A stretch of 64,000 nt of DNA from the NCBI RefSeq assembly GCF_000382405.1, contig NZ_KB908257.1, positions 248,001 to 312,000 on the forward strand. Reading direction: 5' to 3'. Under the pieces are notes generated by a model, which worked only from the letters and a program-made list of their open reading frames with translations, was not told the DNA's origin and did not search any database. Shown one piece after another: positions 1-9,051 of this stretch (positions are counted from its first letter, which is position 1; each line of letters opens with the position of its first letter). Made by a program: the position numbers and the translations under genes. The stretch is from Mycobacterium sp. 141 (GTDB taxonomy: Bacteria > Actinomycetota > Actinomycetes > Mycobacteriales > Mycobacteriaceae).

Positions 1-253
1 ACTTCGTCACGCCATGCCACCACGCCGCTGCGAGCCCACTGGCCGTTGCCATCGACCCGAGCGACCACACCGCGGCCCGCACCCGCGCGGCGTCCGTGAA
101 AGGACGGTCGTCGGCGAAGTACACGCCGGGCGAACATCTCAGCCATCGCCCCGACCGGACCCTCCGGTTCACCGCGTCTTGACTCAGGCCTGCCTGCTTG
201 GCTTGGGACAGGGTGATCACGCCGTCGTGATCCCGCAGAAAGTCGTCAAGCAC
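1..253 (-). CDS. AbiEi-like antitoxin-domain protein, 3' part outside window
   Basis: Reading leftward from a GTG at 253 there is an open frame to the window edge, so the C-terminal part is missing. The translation begins VLDDFLRDHDGVITLSQAKQ and continues with AGLSQDAVNRRVRSGRWLRC and PGVYFADD. This is the N-terminal winged-helix pattern of AbiEi-family antitoxin / DUF559-associated proteins (an AGLS helix, RVRSGRW, then HPGVY-like). In mycobacteria such proteins often stand alone without an AbiEii toxin; the partner, if any, is outside the window. An in-frame TGA lies nine codons upstream of the GTG, so the start is confined to this short stretch. Function as a DNA-binding regulator is inferred from the domain only. 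Confidence 0.6.
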   Translation of the reverse strand, partial: MLDDFLRDHDGVITLSQAKQAGLSQDAVNRRVRSGRWLRCSPGVYFADDRPFTDAARVRAAVWSLGSMATASGLAAAWWHGVTK

Positions 254-297
254 ATCCGATTGGACGGTGTATGGCTGTCAACCGGTTCCCACCCCAG

Positions 298-348
298 TGA
301 TTTGTGTGCGTCTACCGGCGGTGGGCGCCGCCAAACGCACACAAATCA
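298..348. terminator. Nested inverted repeat between the Rv0779c-like gene and the AbiEi-like gene
   Basis: A perfect 14-bp inverted repeat (TGATTTGTGTGCGT at 298-311, complement at 335-348) encloses a smaller GC hairpin (GGCGG/CCGCC at about 317-332). It lies just after the stop of the leftward membrane-protein gene. No U-tract follows, as is common for mycobacterial terminators. A protein-binding or repeat-family role is possible. Confidence 0.45.
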
Positions 349-355
349 CGGGAGA

Positions 356-979
356 TCATTTGAGGCGACGCAGGCGCATGCCCGCCGAGCGCAATTCGAG
401 GGCGGCGAGACCGCGGATGGCGCGTGGATCCTCGCGTCGCCACGCGCCCACCGGGTCGTCGGACACGTCGGTCAACTTGGACAAGGGGCGGTTGGCCAGG
501 GCGCGCAGCGCCAGCAGTTGCTCGCCCGCCGCGGTGGAGGCGAGGGTGATCGCGGTCCATTTGCGCCGGAAGAACCGTCCCCGCAGGTAGAGCCACGGCA
601 TCGCGACGAACAGGATCGGCGCGGCGGCCACGGCCAGTGCCAGCACCCAGGCCAGCCAACTGGCCGTGGAGTCCAGGCTGCTGCCGGCTCCGGCGATGTC
701 GAGCGCCGCCTGGCTGGCCGCTCGCAGCGGCTGGCTCAGGGTGTCGCCGACCAGTGGGATGTGGTGGGCGCTGTCACCGGCTGAATCAAGATTGTCGGCC
801 ACGCCGTTGGCGCCGTCGTGCACCTGGCGGCCCACCGTCGCGATGGTTGCGATGGCGGAGTGCACAGCCATGCCGACCAACACCCACACCGTGATCCACA
901 CCACCACTGCGATGTCACTGAACAGCTGCGCCAACAATCGGCCGGGTCTGTGGGCATACGGCAGGTACCGCGATCTCAT
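356..979 (-). CDS. Conserved two-TM membrane protein (Rv0779c type)
   Basis: The 207-residue protein has an N-terminal hydrophobic segment around residues 15-45 (FSDIAVVVWITVWVLVGMAV), a polar linker, a second hydrophobic segment around 108-135 and a basic cytoplasmic tail ending RLRRLK. Length and position next to divergent purC match Rv0779c of M. tuberculosis. The ATG at 979 was chosen because the frame upstream is antisense to purC, although it stays open to 1912. Only 30 bp separate it from purC, so the two promoters must overlap. Function is unknown; the topology suggests a small inner-membrane accessory protein. Confidence 0.75.
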   Translation of the reverse strand: MRSRYLPYAHRPGRLLAQLFSDIAVVVWITVWVLVGMAVHSAIATIATVGRQVHDGANGVADNLDSAGDSAHHIPLVGDTLSQPLRAASQAALDIAGAGSSLDSTASWLAWVLALAVAAAPILFVAMPWLYLRGRFFRRKWTAITLASTAAGEQLLALRALANRPLSKLTDVSDDPVGAWRREDPRAIRGLAALELRSAGMRLRRLK

Positions 980-1009
980 GGCACAGATCCCAACACATAG
1001 GCTGACCCG

Positions 1010-1894
1010 ATGCGTCCCGCTCTGTCCGAGTACCAGCACCTGGCCAGCGGCAAGGTCCGCGAGTTGTACCGAGTCGACGAAAACCACCTGCTGTTCGTGG
1101 CGTCCGATCGGATCTCGGCCTATGACCACATCCTCGACTCGCAGATCCCCGACAAGGGCCGAATCCTCACCGCGATGAGTGTGTTCTTCTTCGACCACGT
1201 CGAGGCACCCAACCACCTCGCGGGCCCGCCGGATGATCCCCGCATCCCCGAGGAGGTGCTGGGCCGCGCTCTGGTGGTGCGGCAGCTGAAGATGTTGCCG
1301 GTCGAGTGCGTGGCACGCGGTTACCTGACCGGATCGGGCTTGATCGACTATCAGAAGACGGGCTCGGTGTGCGGTATCCCGCTGCCGCCCGGACTGGGCG
1401 AGGCCAGCAAGTGCGAAGAGCCGTTGTTCACGCCGGCCACCAAGGCCGAGTTGGGTGAGCACGACGAGAACATCTCGTTCGCCCAGGTGATCGATCTGGT
1501 GGGCCCGGTGCTGGCCAACCAGCTGAAGGCGCGCACGCTGCAGACCTACCTGCAGGGCGCCGATCGTGCGCTGACCAAAGGCATCATCATCGCCGACACG
1601 AAGTTCGAGTTCGGCGTCGACGAGAACGGCGATGTGGTGCTGGCCGATGAGGTCTTCACTCCGGACTCGTCGCGGTACTGGCGCGCGGACTCGTACCGCC
1701 AGGGCGTGGTCCAGGAGAGCTTCGACAAGCAATTCGTGCGGGATTGGCTGACCAGGGAATCGGGTTGGGACCGCCACGGTGGGACCCCACCGCCACCGCT
1801 GCCCGATGAGATCGTGGCGGCGACCAGGGACCGCTACATCGAGGCGTACGAACGGATTTCGGGCCTGCGCTTTGCCGATTGGATCAGCGCATGA
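1010..1894 (+). CDS. purC: Phosphoribosylaminoimidazole-succinocarboxamide synthase
   Basis: PurC (SAICAR synthetase) ligates aspartate to CAIR using ATP in cytosolic de novo purine synthesis. The 294-residue length fits the family (about 297 in M. tuberculosis). The ATP-grasp-like N-terminus ([15 protein letters not shown]) and the catalytic stretch around [20 protein letters not shown] are visible. DTKFEFG followed by [12 protein letters not shown] near residues 196-220 is diagnostic. The ATG at 1010 starts just after the divergent gene. The stop overlaps the next start in an ATGA arrangement, so ptrB is probably translationally coupled. Confidence 0.97.
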   Translation: MRPALSEYQHLASGKVRELYRVDENHLLFVASDRISAYDHILDSQIPDKGRILTAMSVFFFDHVEAPNHLAGPPDDPRIPEEVLGRALVVRQLKMLPVECVARGYLTGSGLIDYQKTGSVCGIPLPPGLGEASKCEEPLFTPATKAELGEHDENISFAQVIDLVGPVLANQLKARTLQTYLQGADRALTKGIIIADTKFEFGVDENGDVVLADEVFTPDSSRYWRADSYRQGVVQESFDKQFVRDWLTRESGWDRHGGTPPPPLPDEIVAATRDRYIEAYERISGLRFADWISA

Positions 1895-4053
1895 ATCAGC
1901 CCGTGACTCCACCCGTTGCCAAGCGTGCCAACCATCGGCGCGAGTACCACGGCAATGTGTTCATCGACCCGTACGAATGGCTGCGCGACAAGGACGATCC
2001 CGAGGTGATCGCCCATCTCGAAGCCGAGAACGCGTTCACCACATATGCGACAGAGCATCTGGAACCCTTGCAGCAGAAGATCTTCGACGAGATCAAGGCC
2101 CGCACCAAGGAGACCGACCTGTCGGTCCCGATCCGCCGCGACAACTGGTGGTACTACGCCCGCTCCTTCGAGGGCAAGCAATACGGCGTGCATTGCCGCT
2201 GTCCGGTCACGGACCCTGACGACTGGACCCCGCCCGAGTTCGACGAGCACACCGACATACCCGGTGAGCAGGTGCTGCTCGACGAGAACGTCGAAGCCGA
2301 CGGTCACGACTACTTCGCGCTCGGCGCAGCCTCGGTGAGCCTGGACGGCGACGTGCTGGCGTACTCGGTCGACGTGAAGGGCGACGAGCGGTATACCCTG
2401 CGGTTCAGGAATCTGCGGAGCGGTGAGGAGTACGACGACACCATCGTCGGCATCGGTTCCGGCGCTACCTGGGCGGCCGACAACAAGACCGTCTACTACA
2501 CCACCGTCGACGATGCCTGGCGGCCCGATACGGTGTGGCGCCACCGCCTCGGCGCCGGGCTGCCGGCCGAGAAGGTCTATCACGAACCCGACGAACGGTT
2601 CTGGGTCGGCGTGGGACGCAGCCGCAGCAACAAGTACCTGTTCATCGCGACAGGCAGCGCGGTCACCACGGAAGTTCGCTATGCGGATGCCAACGATCCG
2701 TTCGCGCCGTTCATCCCCGTGTGGGAGCGACGGGATCTGGTCGAATACTCCGTCGAGCACGCCATCATCGGGGGCGAGGACCGGTTCCTCGTCCTGCACA
2801 ACGACGGTGCCGAGAACTTCACGCTCGTCGAGGCACCGGTCAACGACCCCAACGACTTTCATACCCTCATCCATCACCGCGACGACGTGCGACTCGATGC
2901 CGTCGATGCGTTCGACGGGTTCCTGGTGGTCAGCTACCGCAGCGACGCGTTACCCAAGATCCAGCTGTGGCCGGTGAACGCCAACGGCGGGTACGGCAGG
3001 GCTGAGGAGCTGACCTTCGACTCCGAACTGACCGCCGCGGGCCTGGGCGGCAACCCCAACTGGTCGACGCCCAAACTACGGATCGCTGCAACGTCTTTCG
3101 TCACCCCGGCCAGGGTCTACGACCTGGATCTCGCGACCGGTCACCGTACGCTGCTCCGTGAGCAGCCGGTGCTCGGCGGCTATCGGCCGGAAGACTATGT
3201 GGAGCGCCGTGATTGGGCGACAGCACCCGACGGTGCGCGGGTACCGATCTCGATCATCCATCGGGCCGGCCTGCAATTCCCTGCCCCCACACTGTTGTAC
3301 GGCTACGGCGCTTACGAATCCTGCGAAGACCCGCGGTTTTCGATTGCGCGGCTGTCCCTGCTGGACCGCGGCATGGTGTTCGCCATCGCGCACGTGCGCG
3401 GCGGCGGTGAGCTCGGGCGGCCCTGGTACGAGCACGGGAAGCTGTTGGAGAAGAAGAACACTTTCACCGATTTTATCGCGGTGGCACAGCATCTCGTCGA
3501 TTCCGGCCTGACCCGGCCGCAGAATCTGGTCGCGCTCGGGGGTAGCGCCGGCGGCTTGCTGATGGGTGCGGTCGCCAACATGGCGCCGGAGTTGTTCGCC
3601 GGGATCCTGGCTCAAGTGCCATTCGTCGACGCGCTCACCACCATTCTCGACCCGTCGCTGCCGCTGACCGTCACCGAGTGGGACGAGTGGGGAAATCCGT
3701 TGGAGGACCCCGAGGTCTACGCCTACATGAAGTCCTACACCCCGTACGAGAACGTCACGGCCCGCGACTACCCGGCGATCCTGGCGATGACCTCGCTCAA
3801 CGACACCCGGGTGTACTACGTCGAACCGGCGAAATGGGTTGCGGCGCTGCGTCATGTCCAGGACGATTCGGCGAGCGACGCGCACAAGGTGCTGTTGAAG
3901 ACGGAGATGGTCGCCGGCCACGGCGGGATCAGCGGCCGCTACGAACGGTGGAAGGAGACGGCCTTCCAGTACGCCTGGCTACTGGCCGCCGCAGACCGCG
4001 ACAACTATGGCGGCGGCCAGGTAGACAGCCTCTTCGCCGGTCCGAAGGCCTAA
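1891..4053 (+). CDS. ptrB: Oligopeptidase B, S9 prolyl oligopeptidase family, intact
   Basis: This is a 720-residue serine peptidase that cleaves short peptides after basic residues in the cytosol. The N-terminal beta-propeller (about residues 10-440) is followed by an alpha/beta-hydrolase domain. The catalytic triad is readable: Ser552 in GGSAGGL, Asp638 in LNDTRV and His677 in GHGGISGRY. The ATG at 1891 overlaps the purC stop (ATGA); an in-frame TTG at 1879 is a less likely alternative. In M. tuberculosis the gene is annotated as two pieces (Rv0781/Rv0782); here it is one uninterrupted frame. Its last 75 bp overlap the convergent DoxX gene. Confidence 0.95.
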   Translation: MNQPVTPPVAKRANHRREYHGNVFIDPYEWLRDKDDPEVIAHLEAENAFTTYATEHLEPLQQKIFDEIKARTKETDLSVPIRRDNWWYYARSFEGKQYGVHCRCPVTDPDDWTPPEFDEHTDIPGEQVLLDENVEADGHDYFALGAASVSLDGDVLAYSVDVKGDERYTLRFRNLRSGEEYDDTIVGIGSGATWAADNKTVYYTTVDDAWRPDTVWRHRLGAGLPAEKVYHEPDERFWVGVGRSRSNKYLFIATGSAVTTEVRYADANDPFAPFIPVWERRDLVEYSVEHAIIGGEDRFLVLHNDGAENFTLVEAPVNDPNDFHTLIHHRDDVRLDAVDAFDGFLVVSYRSDALPKIQLWPVNANGGYGRAEELTFDSELTAAGLGGNPNWSTPKLRIAATSFVTPARVYDLDLATGHRTLLREQPVLGGYRPEDYVERRDWATAPDGARVPISIIHRAGLQFPAPTLLYGYGAYESCEDPRFSIARLSLLDRGMVFAIAHVRGGGELGRPWYEHGKLLEKKNTFTDFIAVAQHLVDSGLTRPQNLVALGGSAGGLLMGAVANMAPELFAGILAQVPFVDALTTILDPSLPLTVTEWDEWGNPLEDPEVYAYMKSYTPYENVTARDYPAILAMTSLNDTRVYYVEPAKWVAALRHVQDDSASDAHKVLLKTEMVAGHGGISGRYERWKETAFQYAWLLAAADRDNYGGGQVDSLFAGPKA

Positions 4054-4428
4054 CCGCGAGGTCATCGACTTCGGCGGGTTCGGCATCCGGGCCGCGTAGA
4101 CGTTGGCCGGGAACATGGCCAGCATCAACAGGAACAGGCAGACTGCTGCGGCCACGCGAGTCGGCGGATACAACAGGCCGACGGCACCCGCCAACTCCAG
4201 TATGCCGGTGATGGTCACCAGCAGTGCCGGTGCGGGGAGTCGCGGCGGGACGATGGCGATCATGTCGGCGCGTAGCGGACCCGCGAAGTGGGCGACACCC
4301 GTCATCGTGAACATCGCTGCGAGGCCGACAGCGACCGCCTTCGGCCAGGTGTCGACGTAATCGATACCCAACCAGCCGAGGATCCGTGCCGTCAGGCTGC
4401 CCAGGATCAATGTCAGGAGCACGACCAT
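3979..4428 (-). CDS. DoxX-family integral membrane protein
   Basis: The product is about 149 residues with four hydrophobic helices and the DoxX-type pattern AMFTMTGVAHFAGPLRADMI, then TGILELAGAVGLLYPPTR and LLMLAMFPANVYAA. Such proteins form small quinone/redox-associated membrane subunits, but substrates are mostly unknown. An ATG at 4428 preceded by TTGGGG is preferred; a GTG at 4449 would add seven residues. It is divergent from the TetR-family regulator at 4510, which probably controls it. Its 3' end is antisense to the last 25 codons of ptrB. Confidence 0.85.
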   Translation of the reverse strand: MVVLLTLILGSLTARILGWLGIDYVDTWPKAVAVGLAAMFTMTGVAHFAGPLRADMIAIVPPRLPAPALLVTITGILELAGAVGLLYPPTRVAAAVCLFLLMLAMFPANVYAARMPNPPKSMTSRLGLRTGEEAVYLAAAIVVAVCGGQ

Positions 4429-4457
4429 TGCACACCCCAATCTTGTCACTGTCTAGT

Positions 4458-4503
4458 TTGACGATACCGCCTATCTGGTCGGTGTCAAGATTGCGGCTAT
4501 GAT
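4458..4503 (+). promoter_or_regulatory. Divergent doxX/tetR control region with leaderless -10
   Basis: TATGAT at 4498-4503 lies 6 nt before the tetR ATG, the spacing of a leaderless mycobacterial promoter. Just upstream, TTGAC (4458-4462) and GTCAA (4484-4488), flanked by ACCG/CGGT elements, form an imperfect inverted repeat that could be the TetR operator. Confidence 0.45.
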
Positions 4504-4509
4504 CGCGAC

Positions 4510-5055
4510 ATGAGCTATCACCACGGTGATCTGAGGGCCGTGATCCTGTCTGAGGCCGCGACGCTGGTTGCGGAGCGCGGGCCCGACGGGGTCTCGCTGC
4601 GCGAGTTGGCCCGCGCCGCCGGGGTTTCGCACGCCGCGCCGGCCCATCACTTCACCGACCGGCGCGGGCTGTTCACCGCCCTCGCGACCGAGGGCTTCCG
4701 GTTGCTTGCCGCCGCGTTGACCGACGCTCGACCGCAGTTCGTCGATGCCGCCAAGGCCTACGTGCGGTTCGCGCTGGAGCATCCCGGCCACTACGCGGTG
4801 ATGTTCGACAAGTCGCTCTTCGACGAGAGCAACGGCGAACTTGCGGCGGCGGCCGCGGCGGCGCGGGCCGAACTCGACCGCGGCGTCGCAACCCTCGCTG
4901 ACCCCAAAGCGCATGCCGACCCCGGTGCGGCGGCGCTGGCCGCGTGGTCGCTGGTACACGGCTTTTCGCTGCTGTGGCTCAATGATGCGATCGACACTGC
5001 CGTCGACCCGATCGCCACCGTGGAGCGATTGGGCCTGATCCTGTTCGACGGATAG
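4510..5055 (+). CDS. TetR/AcrR-family transcriptional regulator
   Basis: This 181-residue regulator has an N-terminal HTH (residues about 8-55: GDLRAVILSEAATLVAERG, VSLRELARAAGVSHAAPAHHF) followed by a helical ligand-binding domain of the WHG/TetR_C_13 kind. It probably binds the 81-bp region shared with the divergent DoxX gene and autoregulates. The transcript appears leaderless. The inducer is unknown. It has no other coupled neighbour; the following DUF2334 gene starts 67 bp later and may be co-transcribed. Confidence 0.85.
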   Translation: MSYHHGDLRAVILSEAATLVAERGPDGVSLRELARAAGVSHAAPAHHFTDRRGLFTALATEGFRLLAAALTDARPQFVDAAKAYVRFALEHPGHYAVMFDKSLFDESNGELAAAAAAARAELDRGVATLADPKAHADPGAAALAAWSLVHGFSLLWLNDAIDTAVDPIATVERLGLILFDG

Positions 5056-5122
5056 CCGAATCGACATTTTGCGTCAGATTGCCGGCAACCGTTGCGTCAT
5101 ATGACGTTGTCACACTGGCTAG

Positions 5123-5827
5123 GTGACCGGACAACTCTTCGTCTCGATCTCACAGATCAGTGATCGCACGCTGGCGGACGTGGAATCGTTCTGCGCCGAG
5201 CTCGACAGCCGCGGCGTGCCCGCTTCGCTTCTGGTCGCCCCGCGGCTCAAGGGCGGATACCGGCTGGACCGGGACGCCCCTACCGTGCAGTGGCTGGCAG
5301 CCCGCCGCGCAGCCGGTGACGCGGTGGTCTTGCACGGGTACGACGAGGCTGCCACCAAGAAGCGTCGCGGTGAGTTCGCCAGTCTGCCCGCGCATGAGGC
5401 CAATCTGCGGATCATGGGCGCCGACCGGGTGCTCGAACACCTCGGCTTGCGTACCAGGCTGTTTGCCGCGCCGAGCTGGACGGTGTCGCAGGGCACTGTG
5501 ATTGCCTTGCCACGCAACGGCTTTCGGCTGCTGATCGGACTTAGCGGGGTTACCGACCTGGTCCGCCAGACGACGTTGCGGGCCCGGGTGCTCGGAATCG
5601 GCGAGGGTTTTCTCACCGAGCCGTGGTGGTGCCGGACGCTGGTCCTGGCTGCTGAGCGCACCGCGCGTCGCGCCGGCGTGGTGCGCGTTGCGGTGGCTGC
5701 GCGTCATCTGCGCAGGCCCGGTCCGCGTCAGGCCATGCTCGACGCCATCGACCTGGCTTTGCTGCACAACAGCGTGCCCGCGGTGTATCGGTGGAAGGCT
5801 GATCCGATCCTCGCCGACGCTGCTTAG
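5123..5827 (+). CDS. DUF2334 polysaccharide-deacetylase-like protein
   Basis: The 234-residue protein begins at a GTG (VTGQLFVSISQISDRTLADV). The pattern of VSISQISD, then ASLLVAPRLKGGYRLD, VLHGYDE and LFAAPSWTVS is that of DUF2334, a divergent branch of the polysaccharide-deacetylase fold. The HGYDEA motif resembles a metal site. It has no signal peptide. The substrate is not known. It is convergent with the metallo-hydrolase at 5836, with only 8 bp between the stops. Confidence 0.75.
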   Translation: MTGQLFVSISQISDRTLADVESFCAELDSRGVPASLLVAPRLKGGYRLDRDAPTVQWLAARRAAGDAVVLHGYDEAATKKRRGEFASLPAHEANLRIMGADRVLEHLGLRTRLFAAPSWTVSQGTVIALPRNGFRLLIGLSGVTDLVRQTTLRARVLGIGEGFLTEPWWCRTLVLAAERTARRAGVVRVAVAARHLRRPGPRQAMLDAIDLALLHNSVPAVYRWKADPILADAA

Positions 5828-5835
5828 CAGCCCCG

Positions 5836-6474
5836 TCAGAACTCGGTGCCGGTCTCCTCGGTGAGTACCTGGAAATCGGTGGAGGTCATCTCGCTGAGCC
5901 GCCCGTAGTAGATGCCGCGCGCGTTGCGCTCGATGATGCCCTGGTGGATCGGGACCGCCCGGGCCGGAGCCACCGCGCGCAGATACTCGACCGCCTCGGA
6001 TATCTTCATCCACGGCGCAGCGGCCGGGGTGGCCAGCACGTCGACCGGTTCGCCGGGCGCGAACAGCGCGTCACCCGGGTGCATGAGCCGCGCGGCGTGC
6101 TCGTCGTCGCCCAGTAGGTACGAAATGTTGTCGACCACCGGGATTTCCGGGTGGATCACCGCGTGCCTGCCGCCAACCCCGCGGACGGTGATGTTGCCGA
6201 CCTGGAATCGGTCGCCGACCTGCACGGCCTGCCACGGTTCGCCCAGCTGGGCGGCGGTCTGCGGGTCGGCGTAGAGCGAGGCCTGCGGATTGGCCTCGAC
6301 GAGCGCGGGCAGCCGGGCCGGATCGGCATGATCGGGGTGTTGGTGGGTGATCAGGATCGCCGACAGTCCGGTGATGCCCTCGAATCCGTGCGAGAAATTG
6401 CCTGGGTCGAACAGCACCGTGGTGTCCGACATGCTGGCCAGCAGGCAGGAATGTCCGAAATGCGTCAATTGCAT
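5836..6474 (-). CDS. Metallo-beta-lactamase-fold hydrolase (Rv0786c type)
   Basis: The 212-residue protein starts MQLTHFGHSCLL and shows the UlaG/YcbL-like metal motif THQHPDHAD (HxHxDH) with later GGRHAVIH and HPGDA ligands. The start at 6474 is chosen because MQLTHFGHS is the conserved beginning of the fold; the open frame continues upstream without family similarity. Substrate is unknown; relatives hydrolyse cyclic or phosphodiester bonds. The divergent secreted-protein gene starts only 31 bp away, so the promoters overlap. Confidence 0.85.
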   Translation of the reverse strand: MQLTHFGHSCLLASMSDTTVLFDPGNFSHGFEGITGLSAILITHQHPDHADPARLPALVEANPQASLYADPQTAAQLGEPWQAVQVGDRFQVGNITVRGVGGRHAVIHPEIPVVDNISYLLGDDEHAARLMHPGDALFAPGEPVDVLATPAAAPWMKISEAVEYLRAVAPARAVPIHQGIIERNARGIYYGRLSEMTSTDFQVLTEETGTEF

Positions 6475-6505
6475 ACCTATATTGTTGCCTTCGGTGGCTG
6501 CAATC

Positions 6506-7168
6506 ATGCGGATGATCGGAGCGATGCTGCTCGCGGTCTTCGGGCTGGCCGCGACGCCGGGACCCGCCTCGTCACAGCCCGCCGATTGCCCACCGATGTG
6601 CGACCAGATCCCCGCCTCCGCATGGATCGCCGCCGCGGACATTCCGCTGTATCGCAACTATCACTGGCGCGAACCATCGGTGCTGGCGGTGGCGACGGTG
6701 AGCCCACGATTCCGGTTCGAGGAAGACTGCGCGACGCCGCCGCTGCCCGGCGATGCGCGTGGGTACGCCGTCAGTGCCCGCGCCCTCATCCCACAGCCCG
6801 CGGACCAGTGGCAGGTGCAGGCGCAGGTGGTGCACTGGCGCGGAGAGACCTGGCGCGGCGCCGACATCGCGCTGGGGGTCATCCGGCTGGCGGCCGGCGC
6901 GCTGCGGGCCTGCCAGCTGACCGCCCCGCAGAGCTCTCCGTCGATCACCACCGATGTGCCCGGTCAACTCGCGGCGGTGCTCAGCATCGACGGCAACCGG
7001 GTGCTCCATCAGTATTTGCTGGCCGATATCCGCAACAGCACTGTGGTGGAGCTCGCCATGTGGTCAACGACCCCGCCGCAGGTTCCGTGGCCCACGATTC
7101 CCGATAGCCAGGTCTTCGATGCGATGACCAGGCCACTGTGCGACGCCTACATCGGGTCGTGCCGGTAG
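6506..7168 (+). CDS. Secreted hypothetical protein (Rv0787-like position)
   Basis: The 220-residue product carries a signal peptide (MRMIGAMLLAVFGLAATPGP, probable cleavage near ASSQP-A) and a mature domain with paired cysteines (CPPMC, a central ACQL and a terminal CDAYIGSC), consistent with disulfides outside the membrane. No catalytic motif is evident. It sits 10 bp before purS and may share its transcript. The start is set at the first ATG of the signal peptide; the frame stays open upstream but is not protein-like. Confidence 0.7.
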   Translation: MRMIGAMLLAVFGLAATPGPASSQPADCPPMCDQIPASAWIAAADIPLYRNYHWREPSVLAVATVSPRFRFEEDCATPPLPGDARGYAVSARALIPQPADQWQVQAQVVHWRGETWRGADIALGVIRLAAGALRACQLTAPQSSPSITTDVPGQLAAVLSIDGNRVLHQYLLADIRNSTVVELAMWSTTPPQVPWPTIPDSQVFDAMTRPLCDAYIGSCR

Positions 7169-7178
7169 AGTGTGCGCC

Positions 7179-7418
7179 GTGGCAAAGGTGGTTGTGCATG
7201 TGATGCCGAAAGCGGAGATCCTGGACCCCCAGGGGCAGGCCATTGTCGGGGCCCTCGGTCGCCTCGGGCATGCGGGTATCTCAGATGTTCGGCAGGGTAA
7301 GCGTTTTGAGCTCGAGGTCGACGATTCCGTGGCCGACGAGACATTGGCCGAGATCGCCGAATCCCTGTTGGCCAACACCGTGATCGAAGATTTCGCGGTG
7401 AGCCGGGAGGATTCGTGA
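7179..7418 (+). CDS. purS: Phosphoribosylformylglycinamidine synthase subunit PurS
   Basis: This 79-residue subunit bridges PurL and PurQ in the three-part FGAM synthase. The GTG at 7179 gives [20 protein letters not shown], the typical PurS N-terminus; a GTG at 7170 would add three residues. The sequence [13 protein letters not shown] matches the family core. Its TGA overlaps the purQ start as GTGA, indicating translational coupling with equimolar synthesis. Confidence 0.95.
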   Translation: MAKVVVHVMPKAEILDPQGQAIVGALGRLGHAGISDVRQGKRFELEVDDSVADETLAEIAESLLANTVIEDFAVSREDS

Positions 7419-8104
7419 CCGCGAGCGCAGCGGCGGGAAGAATCGGCGTCATCACCTTCCCCGGCACCCTCGATGACATCGATGCCGCCCGCGCGGTGCG
7501 GCTGGCCGGGGCCGAAGCCGTCAGCCTCTGGCACGCCGACGCGGACCTGCGCGGCGTCGACGCCGTCGTGGTGCCCGGTGGCTTCTCCTACGGTGACTAC
7601 CTGCGCTGCGGCGCGATCGCCAAGTTCGCTCCGGTGATGGGTTCGGTGATCTCCGCGGCGGAGAAGGGGATGCCGGTCTTGGGCATCTGCAACGGTTTTC
7701 AGGTGCTGTGCGAGGCGGGCTTGCTGCCCGGCGCGTTGACCCGCAACGCCGGCTTGCACTTCGTCTGCCGCGATGTGTGGCTGGAGGTGGCATCCACCTC
7801 GACGGCGTGGACGACGCGCTACGAGCCGGGCGCCGATCTGCTGGTCCCGCTGAAATCGGGGGAAGGACGCTATGTGGCCTCCGAGGCGGTGCTCGACGAA
7901 CTGGAGGGCGACGACCGCGTGGTCTTCCGCTACCGGGAGAACCTCAATGGCTCTATGCGCAACATTGCCGGCGTCTGCTCGGCCAACCGTCGTGTCGTCG
8001 GCCTCATGCCGCACCCCGAACACGCCACCGAAGCGCTGACCGGCCCATCCGATGACGGCCTAGGCCTGTTCTACTCCGCGCTGGACGCGGTTCTCACTGC
8101 CTGA
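7415..8104 (+). CDS. purQ: FGAM synthase glutaminase subunit PurQ
   Basis: The 229-residue class I glutamine amidotransferase supplies ammonia to PurL. The nucleophile Cys92 lies in GICNGFQVL, and the His/Glu pair lies in MPHPEHA near residues 204-209. [11 protein letters not shown] is characteristic of PurQ. The GTG start overlaps the purS stop by 4 bp. The purL partner is 4.6 kb downstream, so the complex is encoded at two loci on the same strand. Confidence 0.97.
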   Translation: MTASAAAGRIGVITFPGTLDDIDAARAVRLAGAEAVSLWHADADLRGVDAVVVPGGFSYGDYLRCGAIAKFAPVMGSVISAAEKGMPVLGICNGFQVLCEAGLLPGALTRNAGLHFVCRDVWLEVASTSTAWTTRYEPGADLLVPLKSGEGRYVASEAVLDELEGDDRVVFRYRENLNGSMRNIAGVCSANRRVVGLMPHPEHATEALTGPSDDGLGLFYSALDAVLTA

Positions 8105-8150
8105 CGGCTGTTGCCGCGGTACGGCTCGCGTAGACACCACCCTCGATCAG

Positions 8151-8213
8151 CGCGAGCGTGCGCAAAATGCCGACCGCGAGCGGCGTGTCGCGGAGCAGAC
8201 ACGCGCGCTCGCG
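8151..8213. terminator. Imperfect hairpins between convergent purQ and encapsulin genes
   Basis: CGCGAGCG at 8151-8158 pairs with CGCTCGCG at about 8206-8213. A smaller CCGCGA/TCGCGG hairpin lies inside. The element sits in the 149-bp gap between the convergent stops and could terminate both strands. Confidence 0.4.
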
Positions 8214-8253
8214 GTGCAAAAGGGTTGCAGAGGGGTGCAACGGAACGGGACGG

Positions 8254-9051
8254 TCAGGCCGTGAGGGCCACCGATGCTTCGGCGGTGTAGCACAGGAACG
8301 TCAGGGTTTCCTGCATGTACAGCTGGACGCTTTGCGCGTCGTGTGACAGGTAGCCGATGGCCACGTCGGTGCCCAGGTGCAAGTCGAAATCTCCACCGCG
8401 GGTGGACAACACGAACGCACCGTCGATCGCGGGCGCCCAGATGATGTCGCCGTCGACCAAGCGGCTGAGGTGTTCGCGGATGGGATAGCCATGTGCCGTC
8501 GTCTCACTGACCTTGGTGTAGGTCGCTGCCGACAACAGCACCGAGTAGGGGCCGTCGACGCCGGCCAGTCGCAGCTCTGAAAGTGCTTGGGCGATCACGT
8601 CGGGAATCTCGCGGGCATCGTCGGGCAGGGCCAGCGCAGGGTTGGAGCTGGCGCTGCGGATGCCTTGGATGGATGCGCCGCCGTAGCCCTCGAAGATGGC
8701 CCGGTCCTCCACGAATGCCAGCTTCTTGGCGGCATCCTTGACCGGATCCCAGTCGGAATCCTGGGCACCGCGTTCGACATCGTCGATTGCGGTGCGTGAC
8801 ACCGTGAACGGCACGCGCAACCGCACCAGCGGTTGGCTGGCTCGCAGATCGGCTTGCACACCGTCGGCAGGTGCATCCACGTCCAGCAGATGACCCGTGC
8901 TCAGGGACGCCTCCACCGGGCCGGTCGGCCCGGTCACATCGACCACCCGACGTCCGGCGATGTGGCGTTTGAACGTGCGGGTCGCCTCGGTTTCGATCTC
9001 GGCCCAAGCGGACTCGGTGATCGGAGCCAGCTCGCGGTACAGGTTGTTCAT
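8254..9051 (-). CDS. enc: Encapsulin shell protein (family 1, Cfp29 type)
   Basis: The 265-residue HK97-fold protein assembles into a proteinaceous nanocompartment. It starts MNNLYRELAPITESAWAEIE, the hallmark beginning of family 1 encapsulins, and has the conserved RRVVDVTGPTG, PFTVSRTAIDDVERG and EDRAIFEGY stretches. The length is standard and equals Rv0798c (CFP29). Its ATG overlaps the stop of the upstream DyP gene (ATGA), coupling shell to cargo synthesis. The organelle probably confines peroxide chemistry; other cargo (BfrB, FolB in M. tuberculosis) would be encoded elsewhere. Confidence 0.97.
   Translation of the reverse strand: MNNLYRELAPITESAWAEIETEATRTFKRHIAGRRVVDVTGPTGPVEASLSTGHLLDVDAPADGVQADLRASQPLVRLRVPFTVSRTAIDDVERGAQDSDWDPVKDAAKKLAFVEDRAIFEGYGGASIQGIRSASSNPALALPDDAREIPDVIAQALSELRLAGVDGPYSVLLSAATYTKVSETTAHGYPIREHLSRLVDGDIIWAPAIDGAFVLSTRGGDFDLHLGTDVAIGYLSHDAQSVQLYMQETLTFLCYTAEASVALTA

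Noticed and set aside
980..1009. Purine riboswitch or PurR box before purC
   Set aside because: Only 30 bp separate the divergent starts and no aptamer-like or PurR-box sequence is visible.
980..1912. N-terminal extension of the Rv0779c-like protein to 518 residues
   Set aside because: The extension is antisense to purC and lacks protein-like pattern; ATG 979 begins the conserved part.
8105..8253. Small ORF 8158-8346 (+) beside purQ
   Set aside because: Most of it is antisense to the encapsulin gene or inside the hairpin region; Arg/Gly-rich with no ribosome site.
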